A stretch of DNA of 64,000 nucleotides. It comes from Azadirachta indica. Lineage: Eukaryota > Streptophyta > Magnoliopsida > Sapindales > Meliaceae. This document shows positions 1 to 11,145 of the stretch, piece after piece (within the stretch, counting starts at the first letter, position 1; each line of letters begins with the position of its first letter). Position numbers and translations under genes: made by a program. The stretch is taken from contig CM040448.1 of assembly GCA_022749755.1 (NCBI GenBank), positions 3,344,481-3,408,480 of the forward strand, in the 5' to 3' direction. The notes under the pieces were generated by a model. That model was not told where the DNA came from, made no database searches, and saw nothing but the letters and a program-made list of their open reading frames with translations.

Positions 1-235
1 TATATTTAATATTTTTCAATATTTTAACATTATTTAAACATCTATTAAAAATTATATTAACTTTTAAGAATATATTATTTTAAAAATAGTATTTTTAAGT
101 AAAAAAAATTGAGAAAGTGATTATTAATATTTAAAAAAAAAACTCTTAATAGCTTTCATATATAATATATGAAATCACAAAAATAGAGTTTTATAGTTTG
201 TCATGAGATTTTATAAGTGAAATTTTTTTTTAGTT
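1..235. repeat. Diverged AT-rich dispersed repeat, copy 1
   Basis: This segment opens with a TATATTTAATATTTTTCAAT motif and closes with a TTTTATAGTTTGTCATGAGA motif. The same pair of motifs, in the same order and about 190-230 bp apart, recurs near 5590-5795 and, more diverged, near 6957-7190. The middle parts are AT-rich and align poorly by eye. It may be a remnant of a MITE or LTR family. The window begins inside or at the edge of this copy, so its left end is unknown. Confidence 0.5.
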
Positions 236-410
236 ACTAATATAATTTAAAGACAAAATACCATACGTGACATAATTTAATTACAAAAGTACCCTATCTG
301 ATGTAATTTAATGACAAAAATAGGAGTGCATGAAATTGAAAGGTAAAGGGGTTTACAATCCTGTCTCCCAATTTTTGAGACACAAGGATATGGCACCTCA
401 TGCACTCCCC

Positions 411-469
411 AGAATCAGAATCAGAATTAGAATCAAAATTTAGAATTCAGAATTCAGAATTCAGAATTA
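411..469. repeat. AGAATTC-type heptamer minisatellite
   Basis: A short run built from AGAATC, AGAATT and AGAATTC units lies about 650 bp upstream of the hydrolase leader. The last part is near-perfect copies of the 7-mer AGAATTC. The rest of 236-1127 is AT-rich intergenic DNA in which no gene is recognised. Confidence 0.7.
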
Positions 470-1127
470 TGCTTGTTGGAAATCTGAGATTGAGAAATCA
501 ATCAAGGCTAATAGGTTTAGGATTAAATAGAAACTCAAATGGAAACATTGGTAAGTTTTATAAATAAACATTTTTTTAAGATAATAACGTATGAGTCTCT
601 ACTTTGCTACAATTTTATAAATAGAGATATAATTTATCTATTCACATCAAATAAATCGTCAACCTGGGCAACCGTCTAAAAAATTTCCAAATTTTATTTC
701 CATGCAACTTAAAAATTTAGCCTAAATGATATTTCAGTCATTTTAATAGGAATTTATAAGTAATTTGATATAAATATTATAAAATCATATCATTATTTAC
801 AGAAATATTATTAGTGTTGATATAAATGGACATCATGTTTTTATTTATAAAAACACAAGCTACAGAGATCCAAATGTTATTATTCCACACTTTTTACCCT
901 ACGGGGTGTAGTTAAATATGGTTAAATCCGGGCTAACACTGTACGGGTCCTTCTACGACTACGATACGGGATAAAAATCCCTGTATCACTGCAACCATTT
1001 AACTGGAATGTAAATAGCAAAGATTATCCGGGTGAATTCAGGAACACACAGTCAGTCAGTCAATAATATCCATGAGATAAAAAAGTAAAACCAAACCCAT
1101 GCTTATCTAGCTCACGACGTCACAGCA

Positions 1128-1277
1128 ATGGCTTCTCTGCTATGTCTCCAAACCACCTTTCCCAGCAAAATGACCGTAAAACCCTTTGCTGTCCTGAGCA
1201 AAGCTCATAAAATGCGGGTCCCCTTCGAGCTGAAGCAAGGGCAGAACCGTCTCTTCACCAGCTGCCTTCTGGTTTGA
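1128..1277 (+). other. 49-codon upstream ORF resembling a transit peptide
   Basis: The first ATG of the hydrolase leader (1128) opens a 49-codon frame that stops at TGA 1275-1277, two bases before the ATG of the main frame at 1280. The encoded peptide begins MASLLCLQTTFPSK and is rich in Ser, Thr, Lys and Arg with few acidic residues, which is what a chloroplast transit peptide looks like. The main frame has its own in-frame stop (TAA 1208) upstream, so the two are not joined as the sequence stands. It could be a genuine uORF, a frameshifted transit peptide, or a sequence or assembly slip. Confidence 0.45.
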
Positions 1278-1279
1278 GC

Positions 1280-4200
1280 ATGGAGGTAATTGAGCAAAAG
1301 AGTGTGATAAACAAAGACCCAGATGAAAAAAGTTCTGAAAAACGACCACCTTTGGTGTTTATTCATGGTAGCTACCACGCAGCTTGGTGCTGGGCTGAAC
1401 ACTGGTTGCCTTTCTTTTCTGCTTCTGGGTTTGATTGCTATGCTGTCAGCTTGTTGGGTCAGGTGACTCGTGCTTGCTCTCTATTTATATTTCTCGTTAC
1501 TGTTTCTTTATTTCATTATTTTGAAGCTTAATTGGGTTGGGTCGGGTGATTTTACTCTTATTCATGAAGCTTGTTGGTTTAAATTTTGGTGGCTTCATCA
1601 GATATTTATAGTTAATTTCTTATGATTGTATGTGGTGCTTTAATTTTATAGAGTAAAAAGCATCTTGATTTGTGCTTCTGTATTCGTTTTTCTTTCCCAT
1701 TTTGCTTTGTTTGGTTGATGAGAAAGTGTGGAAGCATAAAGAAAATTGAAATTTTGAATCTGAAAATGTTCATTATTTGCAATTCAGGAAAGGAGATAGC
1801 TCATTCAACTGAACCAAATTGAGCTATCTTTGCTATCTGTGTTTCTTCTTTCCTTTTTCCCCTCGAGTAACCAAAACAAATAAAATTAGGATTAAGAAGG
1901 AACTATGCTCATTCAAATCATTTCCATCATTCAAACCTTCAAGTTTGATAATGAATTTGCGCTTCGACTGATGATTTTTCGCTGGAAGTTCAGTCCAAAA
2001 TTACTTACAACAGCCTTTCCCGTTCTCTACTCTTGGCTATCATTCCTATAAAGTTACTTCTCAAATGGTTTTGGCTACATACAGGTTTAGATAAATCTTT
2101 GCACATCTTTCTCTATTCAGCTTTACTTATCTCTATTTTGTCCTTTTTATTATCTTCATGTTTACTTGACAGTGTAATTGAAGCTCAAAAGTTCTTCTCT
2201 TTGACTATATATCAGCTACTAGAATATTTTTTTTTTTGGCCAAATCTCAAGTTGACTTATTACACCTCTCTCAATGTTTAGGGTGAAAGTGATGCACCTG
2301 CTGGTGCTGTTGCTGGTTCTCTGCAGGTATGTTTGCTCTTCACCAGAAACCTGTTCCTTTGGCAGGCTAATTCTAGTGACGGTCTTTGGTCATTCATGTT
2401 TTCATGATTTCATAAATAGAAAAAGTGATTTTCTAATTTTGTGTTCGCACCAAATTCTGCAGTAGACGCATGCAGGTGATGTCGCTAACTTTATCCAGAA
2501 AAACCTCAGTTTGCCGCCAGTCCTACTTGGTCATTCATTTGGAGGGCTAATCATTCAGTACTATATCGCAAGGATAAGAAATGAAAAACTTTTAGGTAAC
2601 CTTCAACTTTCTAATTGGTTATTGATCAGTGTTGCATAATAACTGCACTATAGATTTAAATTCCTTGAAAATCCATTACATATGTTTCTAGTAAAGTATT
2701 TGTAAGGTAGATATGTACATTGTAAATACATCTATCAAGTTATTTAGCAGTTATCGTTTGCATAGCTGAGAACTTATTACAGGACTTATTATTGTGTCAA
2801 GTTTGGTCTACAATTCTCGTTTGTTAACCATGCACATCTGAAGCTGATGCAAGTCTTGAGATATTATACATGCAACTGACATGGCCTATTTTGAGACATG
2901 AGTTTTATACATTTGGTACCCTATGAGGCACAATTATATTATTGGTGTCGTTGTTTTCATTGGTTGTAATTAGCATTTGCTAGCACTGATTTTATTTTCT
3001 CATGCTGCACTTGATTTTAGAAGTGGAAACTCCATATCCTGAGTTAGCGGGAGCAGCACTTGTATGCTCTGTACCTCCTTCAGGAAATAGGTGATTTTCC
3101 ATGCTGTCTAACATATTTTGCACCTTCTCTTCCGTGGTGGACTGTAATTTTCCTAGACTAAGATTTTTTCTTTTACTTTTGTTCAGTGGGTTAGTGTGGC
3201 GGTATCTGTTTACCAAACCTATCGCTGCATTTAAGGTATTTCCTTTCACATTTTGATTGAATTATAAAGAATACTTGATCAGTTACTTTCTCTACTTCAA
3301 TTATGCATATGGGGTTCACGAGTGGTCCTAATATTAGACTTGTGTGTCTGGGATTTTCCAATATTCTCTCTCCACTAACTGTACCTATCCCTATTTTCTT
3401 CCGTTTTGAACTACTAATATTTTTCATCTGTTAGAACTAAAATCAGATTTATTTAGTTTTACTAGGTTTAGTCTTATTAAGTATATTTATAGTTCAAGAA
3501 TTATTAGTCTTTTCCTAGTTTGTTAAGGATTCTTAAGTTTATGAGAATTCTTAGTTTATGTTGCTTTATTATTTCAGCTTATATAAAGGCATGTCTATGT
3601 ACTTCATTTATTATTCAAGAGAGATTCAATATAGTTTTTTTTTTTCTTCAACATCATCAATATATATCTTCAGTATTCTTGTCTTTATGTTAAGTTTCAG
3701 TATAAAATTCGTATTGAAATATGATTTATTAACCCTTTTGAGCAGGTAACGTGCAGTCTAGCAGCTAAAGCTTTTCAGACTGATCTGTCTCTTTGCAAGG
3801 AAACATTTTTCTCTTCAACAATGGAGGATAATCTGGTCCTACGGTTTGTTCACTGGCCTCAATGTTCTGGTCCAAAGCATACTTGTATTCTTTCTGTTGT
3901 TCATATTGTTGTCTCATGCACATACATGACTTAACAACAACAATTTGCATTTGCAAAATGAGGATGGAATGAACTCCTAATCAGAAATGCTTATCCAAGT
4001 TGTTGACTTTTGGTTTTTCCTGTGCACTAAGTTTTTGTTTTGGGAAGAAATGAATTTGCTATAGGCAGCCCAATGCATAAGTTTTGGGAAGAAATGAATT
4101 TGCTATAGGGAGCCCAATGCATAATAGCAAAACAATAGTTAATGACCTCTGTGAAATCCTTCTCTGAACTTGCTTCTTGCAGTTATCAGGAATTAATGAA

Positions 4201-4732
4201 AGAAAGTTCAAGGTTGCCGTTGTTTGATCTGAGGAAGCTAAACGCATCGCTTCCAGTTCCTTCAGTGCCAAAATCTTCCATTGATGTTCTTGTTTTGGGT
4301 GCAAAAGATGATTTCATAGTGGTAATTATTGTCTTCAGCATATATTTCATTAACTTCCTCCGTAATTACTAGATTCTTTTCTCTAGTCTGGTAATTACGC
4401 CCGCTATTCTTCTTGTCAAAGTGATTTTTAGTCCTGGATTGAATAGAAAATAATGTTACATTACTTCTGAAAATATGTGTGCTGGTTCTTTGTCACCTGC
4501 AATGTTTCCTATTCCTTTCCAAAGATATTATCGCCCTTCCTTTTTCAAGCTCGGTTGTTTATTTATTGACTAGAATGTTTTGCAGGATGTGGAAGGACTC
4601 AGTGAAACAGGTTCATTCTATGGTGTATCGCCAGTCTGCATCAAAGGCGTTGCCCATGACATTATGCTGGATTGTTTATGGGAAAAAGGTGCAGCTGTTA
4701 TTCTATCATGGCTACATGATTTAAGCAGATAG
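1280..4732 (+). CDS. Alpha/beta-hydrolase fold protein
   Basis: Eight coding exons: 1280-1462, 2282-2326, 2466-2595, 3021-3090, 3187-3235, 3746-3843, 4183-4321 and 4586-4732. They join in frame to 286 codons plus TAG. The fold is identified by the oxyanion-hole segment FIHGSYHAAWCW (HG at residues 29-30), the nucleophile elbow GHSFGG (Ser100), the acid in GAKDD (Asp234 or 235) and the His in GVAHD (His262). The triad is therefore complete and the length is usual for a single-domain hydrolase. The likely activity is an esterase or lipase type of reaction; the substrate cannot be read from the sequence. ATG 1280 is the first Met in this frame after the stop at 1208. A transit-like ORF lies just upstream in another frame, so chloroplast targeting is possible but unproven. 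Intron 5 carries a solo LTR and intron 6 a 44-bp tandem duplication. Confidence 0.88.
3429..3653 (+). mobile_element. Solo LTR, copia-like, in intron 5 of the hydrolase gene
   Basis: A 225-bp block starts TGTTAGAAC and ends TTCAACA, and is flanked on both sides by the identical 5-bp sequence TCATC (3424-3428 and 3654-3658), a typical target-site duplication. A TATATAAA box at 3580-3587 fits an LTR promoter. TG...CA ends, a TGTT/AACA inverted terminus and a 5-bp duplication are the hallmarks of a solo LTR left by recombination between the two LTRs of a full element. No internal retrotransposon sequence is present. The copia assignment is inferred only from the TGTTA-type start and short length. 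Confidence 0.8.
4037..4124. repeat. Tandem duplication of a 44-bp unit in intron 6 of the hydrolase gene
   Basis: The unit GTTTTGGGAAGAAATGAATT...CCCAATGCATAA is present twice head to tail (4037-4080 and 4081-4124), with a single C/G difference. It lies in the intron between 3843 and 4183 and does not touch a coding exon. The near-identity indicates a recent duplication. Confidence 0.92.
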
Positions 4733-5589
4733 AACCATACCAATCACTCAAATTGCATGCATCTAGGTCTAGCTTAATTCTGAGAACAACATGAAATACT
4801 AGAGCATTAATTTCTCTACAACCAGAGAGTAAATGGATCTTGATTTTGCTTGATGATCATTCTTAGAATTGCTATCGCAACCTTGAAGAGTGTAACTATC
4901 CAATGCTTAATTTCAGGCTCCTCAGTGTCAGAATCTTACCTTTTGACAAGTATTCTTCATTTCTAGCTAATCAAAATGGCCCCAAATTTCAAGTTAGTCA
5001 GATGTCAATCAAATTCAAAGGAGTTGATTGAAAAAAATAAAGAAATAAAAAAGAAAAATCACACATACCTCATAAAAATAAATAAATATATAAATTAGAA
5101 CTTTCCTATTTATATAATATTTGTTAAAGAAATGAGTTTTTTATAAATATTTAAGGCACCTAGTATTTGGTTTTCTTTATCATTATTACATTTTATTTTT
5201 ACAATCTTTCAGTTTTCTAATTTTCCGAATCTAAAATAAATTTCTTTTCTGTACAAATATAAGAACTATAGTATAAAACGAGTGTTAAAAATAGGTACAA
5301 TCCTTTCCATTATTGTTGTTGTATAACTCTTGGTTACCTTCTCTTATTTGCAACTCTTTTATCATTTTGAACTACGGTTTTGTTTTTAACTTAATTTTTA
5401 GTATTAATTTAAAATTTATTTTGAACATAATATAATTAAGCAAATAATCGGTAATTCTAACATTTTTAATATAATATTTACAATCCAAAATTGAATAATG
5501 ATTAAAACTTAAAGTAAAAAATAAAAAAAATTTTAAACAAAATAAAAATATTTTATAATTAATAGAATTACCCGAATTTTACCCACTTT

Positions 5590-5795
5590 GGCAATAAACT
5601 GTATATTTAATTTTTTTCAATATTTTAATTTTATAAATATAAATAATAACAAAAATTATATTTTTTAATTAAAAAAAAGTGGTGAGGCAGAATACAAATA
5701 AAAAATTTTTGAATAAAAAACTTCAAAATGCAATATTTATATGAAATGGGGTGACGAAGTTTTATAGTTTGTCATGAGATTTTACAAGAAAGATT
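5590..5795. repeat. Diverged AT-rich dispersed repeat, copy 2
   Basis: It begins with TATATTTAATTTTTTTCAAT and ends with GTTTTATAGTTTGTCATGAG, matching the beginning and end of copy 1 almost exactly over about 20-25 bp each. The interior is diverged. Confidence 0.55.
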
Positions 5796-5810
5796 GAATG
5801 CTCACACTAG

Positions 5811-5813
<3 letters not shown>

Positions 5814-5849
<36 letters not shown>
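5814..5849. repeat. (TA)n microsatellite
   Basis: An uninterrupted run of about 17-18 TA dinucleotides follows CTAGCTTT and ends at GCTAAATA. It lies just downstream of the second dispersed repeat copy. Confidence 0.95.
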
Positions 5850-5851
<2 letters not shown>

Positions 5852-6956
5852 TAAATATACTAACATGTGATATTTGTATGAGAAATGACATTGTTATTAT
5901 TCATGATATTATTTAATAAAATTATATCAAAAATTAATAATCTATTCACTTTAAAATCAATAAGTTATGAAAATAATTATAACATAAAAGAAAAAACTTA
6001 CAATATGTGATATTAAAAATACAATCTCATATAACAAAATCTTTTGTAAATTATAAATTATTTACTTAACAAAATTAAACCCCATTAAGTAAAACAATCC
6101 TAATTAAATAAGTGTAACAATAGTTTTTCCATTAATTCTTTTATGTAGTTCAAAGTGCAATACTAGAAAACATTGATGTAATGCTATTTTTTATTTATTC
6201 TATTATTTTATGTAATTGTTCTCATTTTATTTTCTTAAAAATTTTATCAAAATTATTAGCTTAATTAAACAGTAAGAGGGAGTGATCCATGATACAGCTA
6301 AACACAATCATATAAACGTAAGCGTGTATGTTTATTCAAAAAATTATTAAGACAAAAAAAATAAAAAATATTATATTAAATTAATTCTCAACACTAAAAA
6401 AATAATAAAAAAATGCAAATAATATTATTTAATTTTTATCCTGAACAAGCATTCTGTTGTTACTTATACAACGATTACAAATTCAATATCAAATTTAATA
6501 TATAATTTCTTAATCCAACTTACATTGTTGAAAGTTATAACAATTTTAAGTTTATAACTCTTATTTTCTCAATAAACAACAAAATTCATCTTCACTTCCT
6601 TTCGTTTCACGTGCATCTTCTCTACCTGTTAAACAGAAAAAGTAACTTCCTTTTTTACAAATATCACTCCCCTAATTGATAACTTGGAATTGCAGTAATT
6701 TTGACTTCTAAATTTATAAATCTAAACTCTAATAAAATGATGTCTCTATTTTTACAAGATTTAAGTAGTTTAAATATAATAGATGTTTAAAAATTAGAGT
6801 TGAAAATAACATGGTTAAGTAATTACCTTCTCGATCAACCTTTTACAGTGCATAAAGAAATGGTAATTCAAAAACATTGAGAAACATTACAAAAATTTAA
6901 ATAAAATCAAATTATCCAATAATTTATGAAATTATCATCACATTTGGAAGATAAAA

Positions 6957-7190
6957 TTTTATATTTAACTTTCTCCAATATTTTAATATTAATTATAACT
7001 ATATGTAATCTTGAATAGATTTTTAAGTAATAGAAAATTATGCATTTTTGTTGAACAAAGAAAAAAAAATGAGAAGCTGAATAAGTATATAAGACATATT
7101 CAAATCTAATCTACATACGAGTGATAAAATAAGAAAAAAAATAGAATAGTATGATCGAGTTTTATAATTTATTGTAAGATCTTAAAAGTA
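6957..7190. repeat. Diverged AT-rich dispersed repeat, copy 3
   Basis: It starts TATATTTAACTTTCTCCAAT and ends GAGTTTTATAATTTATTGTA. This is the most diverged of the three copies but keeps the same two anchor motifs in the same order and at about the same spacing. A further trace of the closing motif occurs near 7350. Confidence 0.4.
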
Positions 7191-8109
7191 AGTATATTAT
7201 AGATGAAAATTTGTTAAAAGTAATTTTTAACATTTTTTATTTCTTTAATTTATTATATATGTTCTATGATAGATATGATAAAATATTATTTTACCATATC
7301 TATATAAAAGATGAAATCGAAAAAGAAGAAAAAGAAAATTGTAATAGTTTAAGGTAGGTTTTCATATTTTATTGTGAGATTCTTTTCGAGATTTTTAATT
7401 TATCAATTAAAAGTATAAAACTTTCATCAACAAGTTAGCATTTTATCATAAAAATAGTCATTTCATAATATTTTTAATCTTTTTATATTTTAAATTTTTG
7501 AGCATACTTGAAATTTATTCATTGTAACAAAAATAATAATTTTTAATATTTTTGATTTTATTATTTGTAAATTAATTGAATTGAAGGGTAAAATTGATAA
7601 AAAAAAAGAATCAGAGAGTGATGAGGTATTACGAAAAATATAGGAGGTAATGAGGTATTGGCTAAAAAAATAGGGGACAATGAGGTCCACCTCTGTTTTT
7701 TTTGCAGAAGAAAAATTTGAAATGGGTTTGACGGATTCAAGCCCAAATTCTTTTTAATGGGCGTGGTGGGCTTGACGGATTGAAGCTCAAATTGGAAAGT
7801 AATAACAGGCGTACTGAAATACAATATTCAACATTGTGCTTGCATTGGACGAAGCCCATCTTTTTAATCTTATGCATCTAATTAATAAAAAATTATACAT
7901 TATATTTAAAGTTATTTTTAAGAAATTATTTTTTCATAAACGGAAAACAAAAGCAAGTAGTTAAAGGTCTGTGGTGTAATATAAAACATCGGCAAACGAT
8001 GAACGGTTGAGATTAAATATAAGATCCTCAACTAATCTTAACCGTCCAAAATAGGGTAAACATTAACCCTGATATTGTAAACACCTATTAAAGGTATTTT
8101 CAGTCCGCT

Positions 8110-8200
8110 GCATCTTCTCTCGTTCGGTAAGCAGAAGAAGCAGCAGCAGCAGCAGCAGCCATTTAGGGTTTATTACGTGCAGATTTCGCTTCTCTGCTCG
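8110..8200 (+). promoter_or_regulatory. eS7 leader exon with telo-box and CAG repeat
   Basis: This is the probable non-coding first exon of the eS7 gene. It is CT-rich at its start (CTTCTCTC near 8114), has a run of about seven AGC/CAG triplets at 8139-8159, and carries TTAGGGTTT at 8163-8171, the reverse complement of the telo-box AAACCCTAA that is common near the start of plant translation-machinery genes. A donor GTAAGT at 8201 pairs with an acceptor ending at 9100, giving a roughly 900-bp 5'-UTR intron, which is frequent in plant ribosomal protein genes. The transcription start itself is not determined. Confidence 0.6.
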
Positions 8201-9110
8201 GTAAGTCTCGAAACAAAGCATCTTCTTTTACCCTTTTGTAAACTAGTCGCTGGTTTTTCTCCCAGCTCTTGGACCAGATGCGTCGTTTTCATTTACTTGG
8301 GTTCTCTTTATTTTCTATGCTTTGGCCTTGTAACGAACCTTTTAGCGGGGTTCCATTTGAGTATGTATAAGTTATATGAATTGCATTGATTGTTAATCTT
8401 TAAAACAAATGGATTTTTTGTAGTTTCGGCAGTCCGCTTTCAGTTGGTGATTTTTCTTTATACATATGTGTTACGGAAGCAGCTACTTACATTTGTAATA
8501 CGATATTATGTATATTGTACTGTCTCTGTCTTTGCTTTCTTTTATGTCTGTAACTGTGCTCTTGTACAATAATGCTGAGGGTTTATGCCAACTGTCAGTT
8601 TGGAGGATGTTTGATGTTACATCTGCTGGGTAGTTGTGTAATGCTGAAGTCATGACTGCTGATTGTTGAGTTATTCTGTTTTAATTGGGGTGTAATAATC
8701 TTCTATATTAAAAATTTTGAAATTCAAGGTATTGATGAAATTCAATCTATGTATTGTAATTGCCCCGACAGAAATTGAGTGCTTGAATGCAAAGCAATTG
8801 CTCTATGAATAGTGCATGTTCTTTTATTTTTTGCTTAAAGTACGGCCAGAGCCTGTGCATAATTATCAGTTAGGGCATTGGAACAGCCAAAGTTACACAA
8901 GTTTATACTTTTTGACCATTTGATTTGAACTTTGATTAATGTGTTGGATGTATAAAATTAGTCCTGTTTGAGTTGCTTCCATTCATTTAATAACATCAAG
9001 ATACAATGTTTCTATTGAAGTTTTACTGTGTGAATCATTAGCACCCTCGCTTATGGCAAAACTGTTATTATATTAGATCTAACTGCTTCTTACTAATCAG
9101 AGCTGTCAAG

Positions 9111-10259
9111 ATGTTCACAACAAAAAGGAAAATCCAAAAAGACAACGATGCTGAACCCACTGAATTTGAGGAGACAGTTGCTCAGGTTAATCTTTTGAAC
9201 TGCTTCCTAATTAGCTTTATTCTTAATCATTGGTAACAATGTTAAATTTATGATGTTTGATATTTCTACAGGCGTTGTTTGATTTGGAGAACACCAACCA
9301 GGAGCTGAAAAGCGACTTGAAAGATCTTTTCATTAATCAGGCAATGTATGCATAGCTTTGAATGCATTTTTCTCATTTTGTTTGTATATATGCCTTTGTC
9401 TTAACCTCTTAAAGCTTATCTCTCTAATTGTGCAGCCAAATGGATGTTTCTGGAAACCGCAAGGCAATTGTTGTTTATGTGCCTTATAGATTGAGGAAGG
9501 CTTACAGGAAGATTCATCTCCGACTTGTTAGAGAGTTGGAGAAGAAATTCAGTGGAAAGGTATTGTACTCATTCTTATGTTTATTGAGAAAGTTATCATT
9601 TGAGAATTTGATTATGTTTTCTTTTTGAGTTAAAATGATATAACTCTGCTTTAAAAGTCAAGTTGATTCAATTCTTCTGTAGTCATTTTAGTATTTAATG
9701 ATCAATGTCAAGTTACCAAAATGTACCTTAAAAGAAGAAAATAAGGCATTTTTTACATGAATTTACCAACATTGTGTATCAGGATGTTGTTCTTGTTGCC
9801 ACCCGAAGAATAGTGAGGCCACCAAAGAAAGGCTCTGCTGTTCAGCGACCTCGCTCTCGTACACTCACAGCCGTCCATGATGCCATGCTTGAGGATGTAG
9901 TTTATCCAGCTGAGATTGTGGGAAAACGCATTAGATATCGTCTTGATGGTTCCAAGATTATCAAGGTAGTTAAAAACTTCACTCACAGCGCAAAATTAAA
10001 AAAAAAAAAAGAAATTCAAATCAATTGTTAATATGATTCATAAAAACTCATCAACAGTGTACAAGGCAAAATTATATCTGCAAAATGTTATCATTATTCA
10101 TTGTATTTGACTTTGTTGTGCCATGTCTTTAATTTTTAGATTTTCTTGGACCCCAAGGAGAGGAACAACACTGAGTACAAGTTGGAGACATTTTCTGGAG
10201 TTTACAGGAAACTTACTGGGAAAGATGTGGTTTTTGAATATCCAATTACAGAGGCCTGA
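9111..10259 (+). CDS. RPS7: 40S ribosomal protein S7 (eS7)
   Basis: Five coding exons (9111-9185, 9272-9345, 9436-9559, 9783-9965, 10140-10259) give 191 residues, the normal plant eS7 length. Landmarks are the start [11 protein letters not shown], the block [18 protein letters not shown], the basic segment [20 protein letters not shown], the [19 protein letters not shown] block and the C-terminal GKDVVFEYP. eS7 is a structural protein of the small cytosolic ribosomal subunit and takes part in its assembly. All junctions are GT-AG and keep frame. A non-coding first exon lies about 900 bp upstream. The sequence shows no defect, so this looks like a functional copy rather than a processed pseudogene. 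Confidence 0.97.
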
Positions 10260-11145
10260 AGAGATGTAGGAGATGGGTTTTTGTGTTTGTCACCTTTGTT
10301 TTATTTGAGTGCTATAATTGCATTGAATAGGCTACTATTTAAAATTTTGACTCAAATTTGGTACGAGGTCATTTTTGCATAGGACAAGATGAAACTTTTA
10401 TGAATTTATTTTTCACTATGTGATTCGTGGACTCTTGTCTTTTGCGTTGTAGTGAGATTTCTTTTCTTAATGGGTGGTGCCCAGTGGTCTTATTCGTCTT
10501 AGTTAGACAACTGCTCTTCTAGAAACAGTGTCCTTGGTCATTCTATTCATTGCGAAAGCTCAAATGAACCTTTTGGTTTTGAAGTGTGCCTCTGTTAACT
10601 ACCGGCAGTATGCTGGGAAAAAATCAACTATTCTAAAATTGTTCAATCAACTACTAGAAAGGAAATTGTTGCGGACTATGCAAGATGGGTTCGGCATCCA
10701 CCTTCTTATTTGAGATTCTGATGATTATGTAATGTCTATTCTTGCCAGTACATAATCTGAAAACTTCCAAAATTTTCAAATCCAATCACTTATTTCTCTA
10801 GGTTTTGTTTCCATTCGTTAGATACCACTTCCCGTAAAAGACAAGTTGCCTGCCCTTGTGCCAATTAAGGGTCGATGAAACAAGAAGTGAGGTTTGGTGG
10901 GATTTCAACAATTGCAGAGAGATAAGACAACCGGCAGCTTTGTATTTCTTTCTCAAAGTAGTTGAATACTGAATCCTGTAACTTTCACTATATTTCATCA
11001 CATTTACATGCAAAGTACTTATACATTATAGTGTAGACACCAAATTATAAACGACAAATTATATATATAAAGCATAAAGACATAAAAAAAAATTAATCAA
11101 TCATTTACTAGACTAGAAGGGAACCGGATAGCTCCTATTCTGTAC
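10260..11145. other. Convergent intergenic spacer
   Basis: This spacer of about 0.9 kb separates the 3' ends of the eS7 (+) and PMI (-) genes and must hold both 3' UTRs. Nothing else is recognised in it. Confidence 0.6.

Larger units (their letters stand above)
4733..8099. other. AT-rich intergenic region
   Basis: No gene is recognised between the hydrolase stop and the eS7 leader. The region holds two more copies of the dispersed repeat, a TA microsatellite and many poly-A/T runs. The last 300 bases become less AT-rich and contain GGGC-type elements (for example ATGGGCGTGG near 7758) that are common in ribosomal protein promoters; this last point is inference. Confidence 0.6.
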
